This document shows, one piece after another, positions 50,301 to 61,590 of a DNA stretch of 64,000 bases (within the stretch, counting starts at the first letter, position 1; every line of letters begins with the position of its first letter). Position numbers and translations under genes: made by a program. The notes below the pieces were generated by a model. It was not told where the DNA came from. It was given only the letters and a program-made list of their open reading frames with translations, and made no database searches. Source of the DNA: Melanocharis versteri (taxonomy: Eukaryota > Chordata > Aves > Passeriformes > Melanocharitidae); contig VZTG01007794.1 of assembly GCA_013397845.1 (NCBI GenBank), positions 186,001-250,000 on the forward strand, given 5' to 3'.

Positions 50301-53273
50301 AAGAAATCAAGAAATGTTTTATTCTTGTTATTCTGTAAGCGATCAAGATTTGCTGACTTCTACCTCAGCATTACTAGTTGTATCCTAACCACCATAAAAT
50401 CTTTGGCTTCTTTTTAAAATACATCTTGTCTCCCCATTATGGAATAATTTGCACTACTTCCCCAGAAATATTGGCCAAAATCCCTGAAAGGCAGCTTGGA
50501 TTGAGGGTCATCTTTTGTAGTGGCAAGAGGCTGCAGAAATGATCAGCATTCAGTCAATCAGAAAGGACTTTCAGTTCATTGTCGGAAAGAGAAAAGTGCA
50601 CAACCTCTGGTGAATCTTCCTGTTACTAACTGGTTTCTAAAATATGTTAATTGATATGATGAATTGTTACTCTTTCCATTTAATAGTTCAGTTACAAAAG
50701 TCTGCCGAGACCAGAGAGCAAAGCACGTAGCTGTTCAGGAGGCAGTGTGTGCGTGTGGGAGCCCGAGCAGGTGCCTGCCCCGTGCCACCTGCAGGGTGTT
50801 CATCGGAGGGATTGCACGCGTCCGGAGGATGTGTGCTGTACGTCCTGCTATTGCTGTGAGCAACTGGATCGCACTTAAAAGGCGCAGTAATGGGCATGCC
50901 AGAAAGAAAGCTAGATTGGCATTCAAGAGGTTAATTAGAATGGGAAAGAGCAATTAAAGGGACGTGAGGAAGTCTTCATAAAACTGTAATTTAGCGCTCT
51001 TCATTAAACGTTCTCATTAAATGAGGCAGAGGATTTTTTGTTGTTGTTGAAATTCTGAACTTCCTATTAAGATTGTCTAATCAGCTTTCTGAAAGGGGAG
51101 TTATTACAATACCATAACTTTTGAAACCTTTTGTTGTTCTCAAGATACCGTGAGGTATGTTTTATGTGGATGTATTTTCCTTGGCATCAAAATGGAGAAA
51201 TGGAAGTAATAATATTGCTTGTGTACAAATGTCACGAGTCCATTATTTTTATTTGCCCCACCTATGAGACAAATGAAGGTTTAGCTCCTAGTTTCAGTAA
51301 TTGCATCCCTGTATTATGTATATTGTGTAGTAATGTGGCTACACATGCAGAATACAAATCAATACCTTAACAGCAAGTAACAGATGGATGGCTCCTGCGA
51401 AAGAACTTTGTTGTCCATTTATTGATCACAGTTATGTTAACAGAGACGTACCATAACTACCAGTGCCAAAATAAACATCAGTTTAAAGAGTGGTCCAGTG
51501 AGAATAGGATTCTTGCTGGTTTACTTTGTAAACGCAGTCTTCTTAACTACTAGACTGATTCTTAAATCCTCTGAATTTAAACAAAGAGCAGGGACCCAGA
51601 GAGACATTTGTGTTGTATAAAATATCTTAAATATTGTAAAGAATTAAAGCATTTAAATCACAATAAATAAAACCTGTTATGGAAAAATATTAATTAAAAA
51701 GAGGCACAGTGAAATGCTGCTGATTTAAAGCAAACTGAAAAAGAAGTAACAGCTTTGCCTAATGTGATGCTCTTCATATTCCTGCTATATATCATTGTCT
51801 CAATGATTTCTGTTGGTTTTCTTTTCTACCTCTGGATATAAGACCCACAGAACTGAAGGGTCACATGGAGAGAGGACAGCAAAACTCAGTGTGCACCAAA
51901 TATTGCTGTTGTAGAAAGTAAGCAAAATGAAAGCCGATGGAAAACCTTCAATTCTCTCGAATTCCCTTACCATGACGCTGGGTACTGTGTGCTGTAGTGG
52001 TAAATGCCCACACAGTGATTAGGTTGCAAATTATTTTTGAAGTTATTGATGTCCTTCCAAAATCTAAAGTGATTTACACGTGTGAGCGTGTGACACGCAT
52101 TTCGTGGATATGTTTATGCTCTCATTTTGGCTTGGTCTCTGTTTTGCACCGTGGCCTCAGCTCTGTGATTGTCCAGTGTCAGTTGTCTTCTGGACTCTTC
52201 TTGGCACAAAAACAACTTGTTCTCTTTTAGAGGAAACCCTGGCTGCTGAACACAGATATATTGACATATTTTCCACATATCCACTGGGGCCTGCTTTCTA
52301 CAGAGCAGTGTAAATATAACCAACCTGGAACAGCGTGGATGCATGCCAATATATGCCTTTTGCTGCCAATTTTTCTTCTCTATTGCAAAAGCAGTTTAGA
52401 GGCATCCACAATATACCCTTACTGTAAACTGCATTGCTCTGATTAGTCATAGTAATAAAAGTCCATTTTTCTTAAATGGCCCTTCAGTGAAGTACTAATT
52501 AATTCCAAGGATTTGGGAATCCACATTGTGTAGCTTGTGTTTTCTATTACCAACATATGTAACTTATTGAAAAATAAAAATTTTTTTAAAATCATGAGTG
52601 GAAGAAGAGGAGCACACATAACATTTCAAAAGTGACAGGGAAGGTAGTAGTCTTTAGTCTCAGACAACCTCCTAGACATAAACAAGGAAGGACCCTGTAG
52701 GAAATGTGGCTTTTTGGTTCCTGTCAGTAGGAGATTTTGAGACTGCCTTGCCTGTGTTTGCTCTTGCCTTTTGCTCTTGAAGTTCAGCAGATACCATTAC
52801 CCCTCAGCTGTGTCCTAGCAGCTGCACTGGCTGCATTTGTACCCTCAGAGTTTTGGGAATATGGGATTAGAGGGGGAAAGAAGTGGCCCAGAAATAGAGC
52901 AAGAGTTTTCTTTCCTCTTTTAGCATTTATACGAATTACTATTTTATTTAAGTAAATTACTGAAGAAACTATCCATATATTTGCCCAGTTCATCCATATG
53001 TACTGCAAAGCAGCTGTGGCAAATTCAACCAAAAGGCATGGCACATCAGTTCATACTCCTTCCCCTGAACTTGGCTGCTTTTTTTTATGGTTGAATCCTG
53101 TAGTTCCTTTAAGGATTAGAACGGTCTGAAAAACCTTCGAACCAGTGTCTTGCTTTTGTTTCCTTCCTTGTAGGGAGAGCACAGAACATCCTCCTGCCAT
53201 GTTGGTTGCTGTCCCTTAGATCATGCATAGAAATAATGAGACCCACTGCTCCTGACAGCCTGACTTTTTTTTC

Positions 53274-53301
53274 GGGGGGGGGGGGGGGGGGAGGGAGGGG
53301 A
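53274..53301 (+). repeat. Poly-G run (18 G) with G-rich tail
   Basis: Eighteen consecutive G (53274-53291) are followed by AGGGAGGGGAG. The tract easily satisfies the four-runs-of-three rule for a G-quadruplex on the + strand. Such a pure G run is rare in vertebrate DNA. Confidence 0.95.
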
Positions 53302-55656
53302 GTTGGGAAGAGGGAGGAAGCAGCATTTTTTTTCTGTAGATGTAGAGGTGTGTCAGGAAGCTCAAAGAAAATGCAATGGTTTGCATAATTTAGCATATGG
53401 AGAAGATACCCAGAATCCAGCCTGGCGTGTAGGTCATATCTGTGAGAGGAAAAAGAAACAAAACCCAGACTATCATTTGCATCATCACTACTTTATATTG
53501 TGAATTATGCTCATAGCTGACTGAATTTGACTCAGAAATGAGACTGACATTGCACGTTCTCTTTGGCCCTTCTTTATCTTCTGCTGAGGAAGAGAGAAAC
53601 ATCCACTCTGTCCTTACAGAGAGATCTTGACTAGGGGAGCACGAAGCACACAGCACATAAAAATTGGATGATTGTACTAAAAAGAACTTGGTACATTTTT
53701 TCCTGAGTGACCTTGTCAGACAGTCTTTCCTTATACTTGCCAGCTAATTAGTATCTAGTGATAGTTATTTAGTTTCAGGGTGATAGCAAAACTTAATTTG
53801 TGCTGTTAATTACTTTTCATCAATTTTCCCATCTTTGAATGGACGGTATATGTATCTATACTATTACTGAACTGAAAAAAAAGCTCTCCTAGATGAAATG
53901 GAAAAAAATATTAGCTTGTCTTCCCTCAATAATTTTAATTATTTTTAAGAGAATGAGATTGGATTATGATACATTACATTTTAAATGTAAATGCTAATTA
54001 AAATTGGCTGTAAATTCTAGCAAAATCATAAAGGCAGCATGCAACTCAGAGAATTGTTTTCAAATTAATTTCTGGAATCTTTCTAGATGCAATGAAAATG
54101 TTTTTAAACATTAATATGTTGGGTTACATAAAGAATTTTTACTTAGTCATTAGCCAGAAATACAAATGGGATCTTTAAAATATGACCTATTAATGCTATC
54201 TAACGGAAATAATTGAGGAGACAGCATAATGTACCTATGCAATGAATTCTCTGAAATATATGTTCTGAAAGCTGATGAGGTGACAAGCTGGATAAAATTG
54301 CTGTGTAAACACAAATTCTATGGAGTGCAGACAGCAGTTTCTTTAATTGTAGGTCTTGATTTAGTGGGAGTCATACCTTATCTGTGCTTTTGCTTTCTGG
54401 TTGATGGAAATGTAGCACTTTTTGAACATTTCTGGTTTTTTAAGGTCTGTCTCACTTCTTTGCTCACAGAAAATGAGGCATTGGGTTTAACTGGGAAATG
54501 GAGGAAGACTGCCAAAGTGACTTTTGTTAGTGGAATCGTTAAAAAACTTACGGAGTCTTCTGCTGAAGTGTTACCAAGACAGTTACTGAAGTCTATTTAT
54601 TTTGGGCTGCGTAGCTGTGGAAGTTTGTCAGCGTCACTCAGAAGTTGGGGAGCCACCTCCTGTGCTTTCTTCTCACTGTGTTTGCAAAATTGTTCTCCAG
54701 CTCCACACCTGCAGGGACGCTGATTTCTGTGAAGGGCGAAGAGTCCTGTCTATAGTTTGCACTTGCACAGCTTATCAGGACACTCTCTCCTGAGGAACAC
54801 AACCCTCTCAGACACCAGAGGAGCACAGGTGCGGGGGTGTCCCCTCTCTTCCTGCCTGCCATCAGTGCAAGCGCACAGGGCACGTCACCCAGGAGGGTGC
54901 TTGCTGTGTGTGCTGAGGGGAGCACCAGGCCGTTCACCCATGGCTGGATGCTTTGGACACTGTCACCAAGAGCTCACAGCATGGTGTGGTACGCCTTCAG
55001 ACTCCTGGTGAAAGCTCCTCCCTCGATTTCAGATAGCTCTGAACCAGACCCTTAGAACAGAGTGCTGGTTTTTTACAGGTACACTTAGTATTGCTACCAT
55101 CTGCTTCTAATTTTCCCTAACCCAGTAAAGATATGTGTAACCAGAATTGTCTATCTGTTTACATTGCAAGGACCGAAGTTAAATAAATAACAGCACAGCA
55201 TTCAAACTTGGCAAAAGGCAAAGCAAGATCTATCTGTGGGTACAGACTTTGTCTGCCTGTGGCAATAAAGGGGGCCATCACTCTTTAATGTACTTATGGT
55301 ATAACTGTTTTATTAGAGCAAGGTAAGCTATTCTTAACACTCATTCACTGGATTCATCTCTGAGAAAGAGATTGTGATTATCACAGGAAGGGTGCCACTG
55401 CCTTGATAGGTGACAGAAGTGTCCCTGAAAGAGCTGTCTGGGTCCTGGTGAGCTACCTGTGGCTGGTGGAGCTCATGGCACCTGTTCTACAGGAAGGAGG
55501 GGAACCCTAGGCAAGGGCATGATGCCTCAGGGATCCTGCAGGAAGCTTTTTGGATGAGTGATTTGGATTGTTTGGCTGTTACTTGTCTAATTCAGCCAAA
55601 ACTAGGTGAGGACAGAGTAGGACATTAGACTTCAGTGGTATTTATCCTTCCTAAGA

Positions 55657-55851
55657 GTGTTGCGGCTGTTGAATGCTGGTGAAAGATTCATGCTTAAATT
55701 TGTGGGTGATAAATGCAAAGCAAAACGGAGCAGCCAGTTCTCTACATCATGTGCTGTTAATCAGTGGAAATCCTTGCCGCAGGCCATTGTGCGTATTAAA
55801 ACATCACGCAAATTCCTGGCAGTGTTCTCTGGAGAATTAGTAAATGAGTGA
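55657..55851 (+). other. Possible degenerate LINE C-terminal relic
   Basis: A 64-codon open frame includes NQWKSLPQAIV followed by TSRKF. The pattern W-x-SLP-x-x-(V/I)V with a later F-K/R is common at the C-terminus of CR1-like and related LINE ORF2 proteins. No other element landmark is visible around it, so this is a weak suggestion. Chance is a fair alternative. Confidence 0.2.
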
Positions 55852-55965
55852 AAGCATACGTGGCTTAGGAAAAGCTGTGGCTGTAAATGGAGTACAGGAG
55901 AGTACTTGAAGGAAGTGTAGTTCCTTCTTTCCATATGCCCGTTCCTGAGGCTTTCACTGAGCCAC

Positions 55966-56570
55966 TGTCATGGTTTAACCCCATCCAGCAGCCAAGCCCC
56001 GGGCAGCCACTTGCTCTCTCACCCACCAGTGGGATTGGGGAGAGAATGGGAAGGGTAAAAATGAGAAAACTTGTGGGTTGAGATAAAAACAGTTTAATAG
56101 GGAAAGCAAAAGTCACGCACCCAAACAAAACAAAACAAAACAAAGAATTAATTCACCGCTTCCCATGGGCAGGCAGGCATTCAGCCATCTCTAGGAGAGC
56201 CGGGGCCCATCACATGTAATGGTGACTTGGGAAGACAAATGCCGTCACTGAGATGTTCCCATTCTTCCTTCTTCACACCCCCCTCCCATTTATATGCTGA
56301 GCATGATGCCATCTGGTCTGGAATATCCCTTTGGTCAGCTGGGGTCACCTGTCCCGGCTGTGTCTCCTCCAAGCCTCCCATGCACCCCCAGCTTCCTTGG
56401 CAACATGGCAGTAGGAAAAGCAGCAAAGGCCTTGGCTCAGTGTATGCCCTGCTCAGCAATAACAAAAACATCTCTATATTATCATCACCACGTTCAGCAC
56501 AAATCCAAAACACAGTCCCATACAAGCCACTGTGAAGAAAACCAACTGTACTCCAGCCAAAACCAGCACA
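55966..56570 (-). mobile_element. Solo LTR of an avian endogenous retrovirus (ERVL-like)
   Basis: A 605-bp unit begins with TGTCATGGTTTAACCCC and ends with CCAGCCAAAACCAGCACA, which are the paired termini of an LTR family common in neoavian birds. Sense orientation is inferred as minus: reading that strand, a TATA-like box (GCATATAAA, at 56289-56297) comes first and an ATTAAA polyadenylation signal (56093-56098) follows. An (AAAAC)n expansion sits at 56122-56144. The flanking five bases are GCCAC on the left and GTAAC on the right, at best a decayed target duplication. There is no internal gag/pol/env sequence on either side, so this is a solo LTR left after recombination. It is a transcriptional relic and could still donate promoter or polyadenylation signals. 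Confidence 0.9.
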
Positions 56571-57506
56571 GTAACATTCCTCATGGCTCTGTTCTTGTGG
56601 TTTTGTTGAGTGCTTTGCCTGATGGATTGCTCGCAATCTTTTTCCTGTATATCTTTGCTTGTAGTGTCATGTGTCTGTGTATCCAATGATTTCTAGTCCT
56701 GAGAAGATGGTGGGTTTTTATTTATTTAAGTAGGATAATTTAAGAAAGTCATTTCCAGAAAAACTGTTTGAGAGACTAAAGAGTTTGGAAGACTGTTATC
56801 AGCAAATGCTCTAGACAAGAAAATATTAGGAGAACATAAAAGCACCAATATTTTATTTTTCAGGAAGAGGAAAGCTGGGACAGAGAGCACTCAAGGGCTC
56901 TCTCATGACACTCCTTTCCTTTTACAAATGCTCTTATGCTATTCTTGCTTTTACTCTTGCCATGATCTTACCCTCAATATAAAACTGAACAAAGAGAATT
57001 TTCAAATTAATCAAACTAGAAAGCCTTTTTGAAGTATTTTCCAAGATATCTTTGCCATGCCCTATCACTTAAAAATAGACCTTATTTTCACCCTATGTTA
57101 TAATAGAACTATGTCAGAAATAGTTGCAGGAAGGAAACAGAAATTGTTACCATCTGGAGCCAGGTAACTATTATTTCACATTCCTCGAGTCTGTGGGGAG
57201 TTTATTGTAATTATTTTTTATGTAATTTATCAGTGGTTTCCATCAATTTCATTTACGTTTACTAGTCAGTATTAAATGTTTTTGAGGAGGAAGATCTCTT
57301 TGCTTTCTATGCACATCTTGCAAACGGAGTCATCCAAAAGGACACAGCCATTTTCCTCTTAAAAAAACCAATCAAACAAAACAACCCACTCACATTGTGA
57401 AATAGACTTAGAACTGTCCTAGCAAAATCTCTTAAAATTAAAAGTTTCTATCTTTTTAGCCCTCCTTACATGTTTAGGCTGGTGACTTGAGTTCACATCC
57501 AGACTG

Positions 57507-57550
57507 ATTCATTTTACCTTTTCTTCTGACACAGTGAAGGTAAAATGAAT
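57507..57550. repeat. Perfect 14-bp inverted repeat (hairpin)
   Basis: ATTCATTTTACCTT (57507-57520) is followed after 16 bases by its exact reverse complement AAGGTAAAATGAAT (57537-57550). The stem does not extend further. A perfect 14-bp stem with a loop this short is unlikely by chance in 64 kb. It could form an RNA hairpin or a cruciform. There is no poly-T run after it, and it does not have the length of a typical miRNA precursor stem. Confidence 0.75.
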
Positions 57551-58061
57551 AGCACCATAGATTTAAGTGCTCCATGGCCAGAGGTAGAGCCAAGATCTTC
57601 AGTGATAACCTTTATAATATTGGACAACAAACCACAACAATAGTTGCTATGTCAGGCCCATGAATACGTGTCTGAGTTACAACACATCCTTAACAGTTAG
57701 CCAGCTTTGATTTCGAGGCATGAGGCAATGGTAAAGCCTCCGCATTTCAGTGTGGTGTTGCAGTGATTAAACTTCTTTCTTGAATTTGGTTAGCTTCAGC
57801 TTCCACTGATGTGAATTGTTGTGAGTTTGTCTGAGGACAAAGCAAAGAATGTCTTCCACACTGAGACTGCACTAACTGCTTCCTTATCACATCTTAAATA
57901 AACTAAACAGATTGTTTAATATAGATGCTTCCAACATGAGTAGTCAGATTAAGATAACTGAAGCTTTCTGTGGGGAGAAGATACACACCTTGCTTGTGCA
58001 TAAGTCAGTGCTTGCCTGCTGCTGACTGGAAAATGCATATAACACGTATCCATTTTCTTAG

Positions 58062-58207
58062 ACGTTTCCATGGATAAAGAATGCTCTCAAAGTTGTAAGT
58101 GTGACTTAATGGTGTCCAAGACCTGTATAGATGAAAGGAGCCTCCCAAGAAAACCATTTTCCTCTAGATTTTCTGGTGCTGGGCCATTAGCAGCTGTTTT
58201 CAGCAAG
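58062..58207 (+). other. Weak candidate cassette exon (146 nt)
   Basis: An acceptor (CATTTTCTTAG, ending 58061) opens a frame that stays open for 146 bases to a donor-like CAAG|GTAGGA at 58208. The translation begins just before an internal Met (MDKECSQSCKCD...) and ends ...AAVFSK. It is cysteine-rich at the start. I recognise no family. The acceptor tract is short and the donor is only moderate, so this is speculative. Confidence 0.15.
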
Positions 58208-61200
58208 GTAGGAGATTGTCACACTGCAGGACTCAGTCCTTTGTCACTGTGAAGGTGTGAGACTGAAAGATGTGTGAAAATTTTCCCCCAGGATGTTGGC
58301 CATAGTCAGTATGTTGACCTCCTGTGTGATCTGCTTAATTTTCAGTTTCCTATCTGTTTCCTTAGCAGTTACTTAATTACTTTTGCAATATTCATCCAGA
58401 CCTTATTACTGTGCTCAGAGTTGGTCCTGTGACAATGCAGCTGAGTAGAAAAAGTAAGAAGTGTGCTTTTTGCTATTCATATGCTTCATCCTCATAACCA
58501 TCTTGTCCTAGGAACAAACTGGAAAATTTGTCTATTAGGCTGTCTTCAAGTCAGGTGCAATTTCTGCAGCAACTGTGATTTTTCCTTATGCAGTCTTTAT
58601 CCTATTCCTTCACTGCTGTGTGTTTCTAAAGCAAAACAGGCAATGCCCCCTCTGCTGTCCTAGCTCACATCCTAGAGAGTTGCACTTGCTCCCGTAAGCA
58701 GATCTACTGATGTCAGTGAGAATATGTTGCAAAAAGCAAATTTCTATTTAGCTATTGTTATCTAGTAGTTTATAGTCATTATCTAATGCATCTAACTTTG
58801 AGGGATGGCTCTTGACATCAGTTTTAGGGCTATTACATTTGATCTGTGTCCAAGGAGCAGTTCAGACAGTTTTGGTTTGGCCTTGGTCTTGATATAAGGA
58901 AAGAGATTCTTAGATTTCCATTTGTTATTTGAAAAAAACAATGCCAATTTGTCGGTAAATACTACGGTTCATATCGAAAGGACAGTAAGTCACAGTCAGA
59001 TTTTTGAATCTGTTAAACAAAGTATGCTGCTTTTGAACTTCCAGAGTGTAACCGATTTTGGGGTCACAGTGATTTGATCTCAGTCATCTTTCATGTGTAC
59101 CATGGAATCGCTGATGAATTTGTTCAGTCTATACTGGCTTGAGAAGGAAGAGAAAACAATCTGCTGAAGCTGATGTGAAGGGTGCAAATGTTGGGAGTGA
59201 ATGACGTTCCCTCTCACTAACCAGTCAGCTTGAGGGAAGACAAGCAGCTGTCCCTGTTTCCTGCAGGTCCTTTGAGTGACCCAAGTGCCTCTCTCTGGAT
59301 GGGTGTGCCTGTGCTTTAGGGCTGTGTCACTTCCCTGCTGCCGGTTGTCTGGAAGGGAAGTGGCTCTCCAGTGTTGTTTCACCAGGTGGACTGTCACTGC
59401 TCACCACTTCAGCAAAAATCAGCATTGACCTACGCCTTCATCTATGTGTTCACTCAGTTCACTGTACAACATGTAGCATAATGTACGTGGCATGGAAACT
59501 GGGACACATCTGGTGCAGTCGGATGTCTGCAGACACTGCTGCAGTGTCAGGAGATTCTGTAACTTTATAAGATTTTACTCAGCTTGATCTGCACTTACTC
59601 AGATCAGCTCTAAGTTTGTGCAACATTTTTGTTTATTGTTTTTCCAAATGATATATTTAATTTATATATACTCAGTGGAGTCTTGACTTGTATGAATGTT
59701 TATCCCACAGGCAGTGTTAAGTATCTTGCAAGCAGATCTATCTGTGCTTTTCATGGTGTTCATTTATCTACATAGCCCACTCAAGGCTAAGTTTAAGCAC
59801 AGGAAATGCTGAAAATGCACAGTGCTTCGACAGTGTATGAGCTGTTTATCTTCAGATGTACTTTTCAGGGTCTGGTTTGTGTGGTGCACTGAAGAAAACA
59901 GATCAAAGTGACATATCCTGTAATTTCATTACCTTACAAATTTCGTTTGGGCCTGTTGTCAATCGAATAGCACTGGGACCAAAACAGATATTTGGAAAAT
60001 CTTTGAAGTTTGGAACATATGGGAGGTAGAACAGACTTGTGACAGTAGACTCTGCTTGAAAGCTAAACTGGCAATTTAATATGCTGAATGCATTATGGAA
60101 ACTGTTCACGTTTAAAAGCATGGACAAAGCATCAGTTCCTAAAGAAAACCAAACTCTGTCTTAGATTTGCACAAACACTCAGTTCCTGTGTTGGAAGTGA
60201 AACATATTTATCCCAGAACCACTTTTTGATGTTCCTTAGTGCTTTACATCCTATCTAGTTATTAGCAGCAAACTTCATATAAAGCACCTGAAAAATCTTG
60301 CCAGGGCAGAAACTAAACTCTGTATTACATCCTTTTGAATATGTTTAAATACTATACAAATAAGATAGCTTCCAGCAGAGGTACATAATGCCTTGTCTTT
60401 CTAAGCTGAAAATTATTAGTTTTACTGAGTTCTCACAAAGCACAACGGAGTGCACGGAATCCTGTAAAGAACTTTTCTGTGCCTTTAATTCTCCTTGAAA
60501 TCAGGAATGGGCATTAATAATCAAGTTTTCAGCTGAGTCTGGGTTTTCTTGGAAGATCAGATCCTTAAATTTTTGGTGGGATTGTTATTCCCAAATTTTT
60601 GAATTTTTTACTTTGGTTTCTCTGAAAAACAAGTTAAATATAAATAATAAAATAGCTTATTATTTTATTTGTAAGTATTGAAATGGGTATTTTTTGTTTA
60701 AAAGTGCAGATTTATACTTTAAAATTCCTAAAGGCGTAGTAATTTTTGTGTGCTTCTCCTGGATATTTTTTTGAAAGTGTAGACCAAACTGTAAAAATCA
60801 TAAATGAAACTTCAATTTGTATAGGAATAGATGGACGAGTTACAAAAAAGAACACATGGAAGTTTTCCATTTCTAATACTCTTCAGAAATAACTCTTCAT
60901 GGATCAATATTTAGTCTGATGCAAAATGTGTGATGCTGTTGATTTATCCAGCCAGTTTTGCTTAAACTGAATAGCCTACATTCATTCTTAAAGCTCAGAG
61001 AAAATGTGACTGAAGATGAGAAATGAGTTAAAAGAAGAATTTGAAAATAATCCTTCACTAGCAAGTATTAACTCCTCTGTTTGGTTCAAGGTAAAAATTT
61101 ATATTCAGCTCTGCCTGAGTCCTTGCAGTGAAAGTTCTGTATGTCCAGGAAAACCCTGAAATGTTTGATTGATGAGCAGTGTTGGCCAGAATATAATTTG

Positions 61201-61566
61201 CCATGCATGTTGCTTTTAAGTTTAGAAAAAGTAAACATTTTAGTTTTGGATATTTAAAACCTGAAAATAGACGTAACATGGGAAATGCGACCCTTATTCT
61301 GATCCTATTTCAGATTATGTTAAAATTAACTTTAATATCATGCTTTAGCTGGTGGTATGTTTTGAAAAGAATGGTTTATGACAACTATGTTTTCCTGTTT
61401 TGGTGTTTCTGAACATAGTTATATGACATACAGCAATCAGGAAATTAGATGTTACATACTTTCAAATAAGGAAACTAAATTTTATGTAGTCTTCCTAATT
61501 GTGGGGAATTCCCTCTCCATGTGCCATAGGAAAATCTACTTCAGTTGATGATTATGGCTGTGGAAA

Positions 61567-61590
61567 GAAATATTCATGGAAATATTCATG
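61567..61590. repeat. 12-bp tandem duplication
   Basis: GAAATATTCATG is repeated twice without a gap, a recent slippage-type duplication. Confidence 0.9.

Larger units (their letters stand above)
36600..55965. other. No gene recognised; long unique region
   Basis: Nearly 20 kb without a convincing exon. Motif clusters at 40366 and 44299, the TTTC and G18 repeats and the possible LINE relic at 55657 are listed separately. GC-richer patches lie at 46560-46850, 50740-50830 and 54590-55060. The longest ORF outside repeats and GC-rich DNA is 164 codons (54229-54723, + strand); it has a hydrophobic middle but no recognisable family. Confidence 0.65.
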
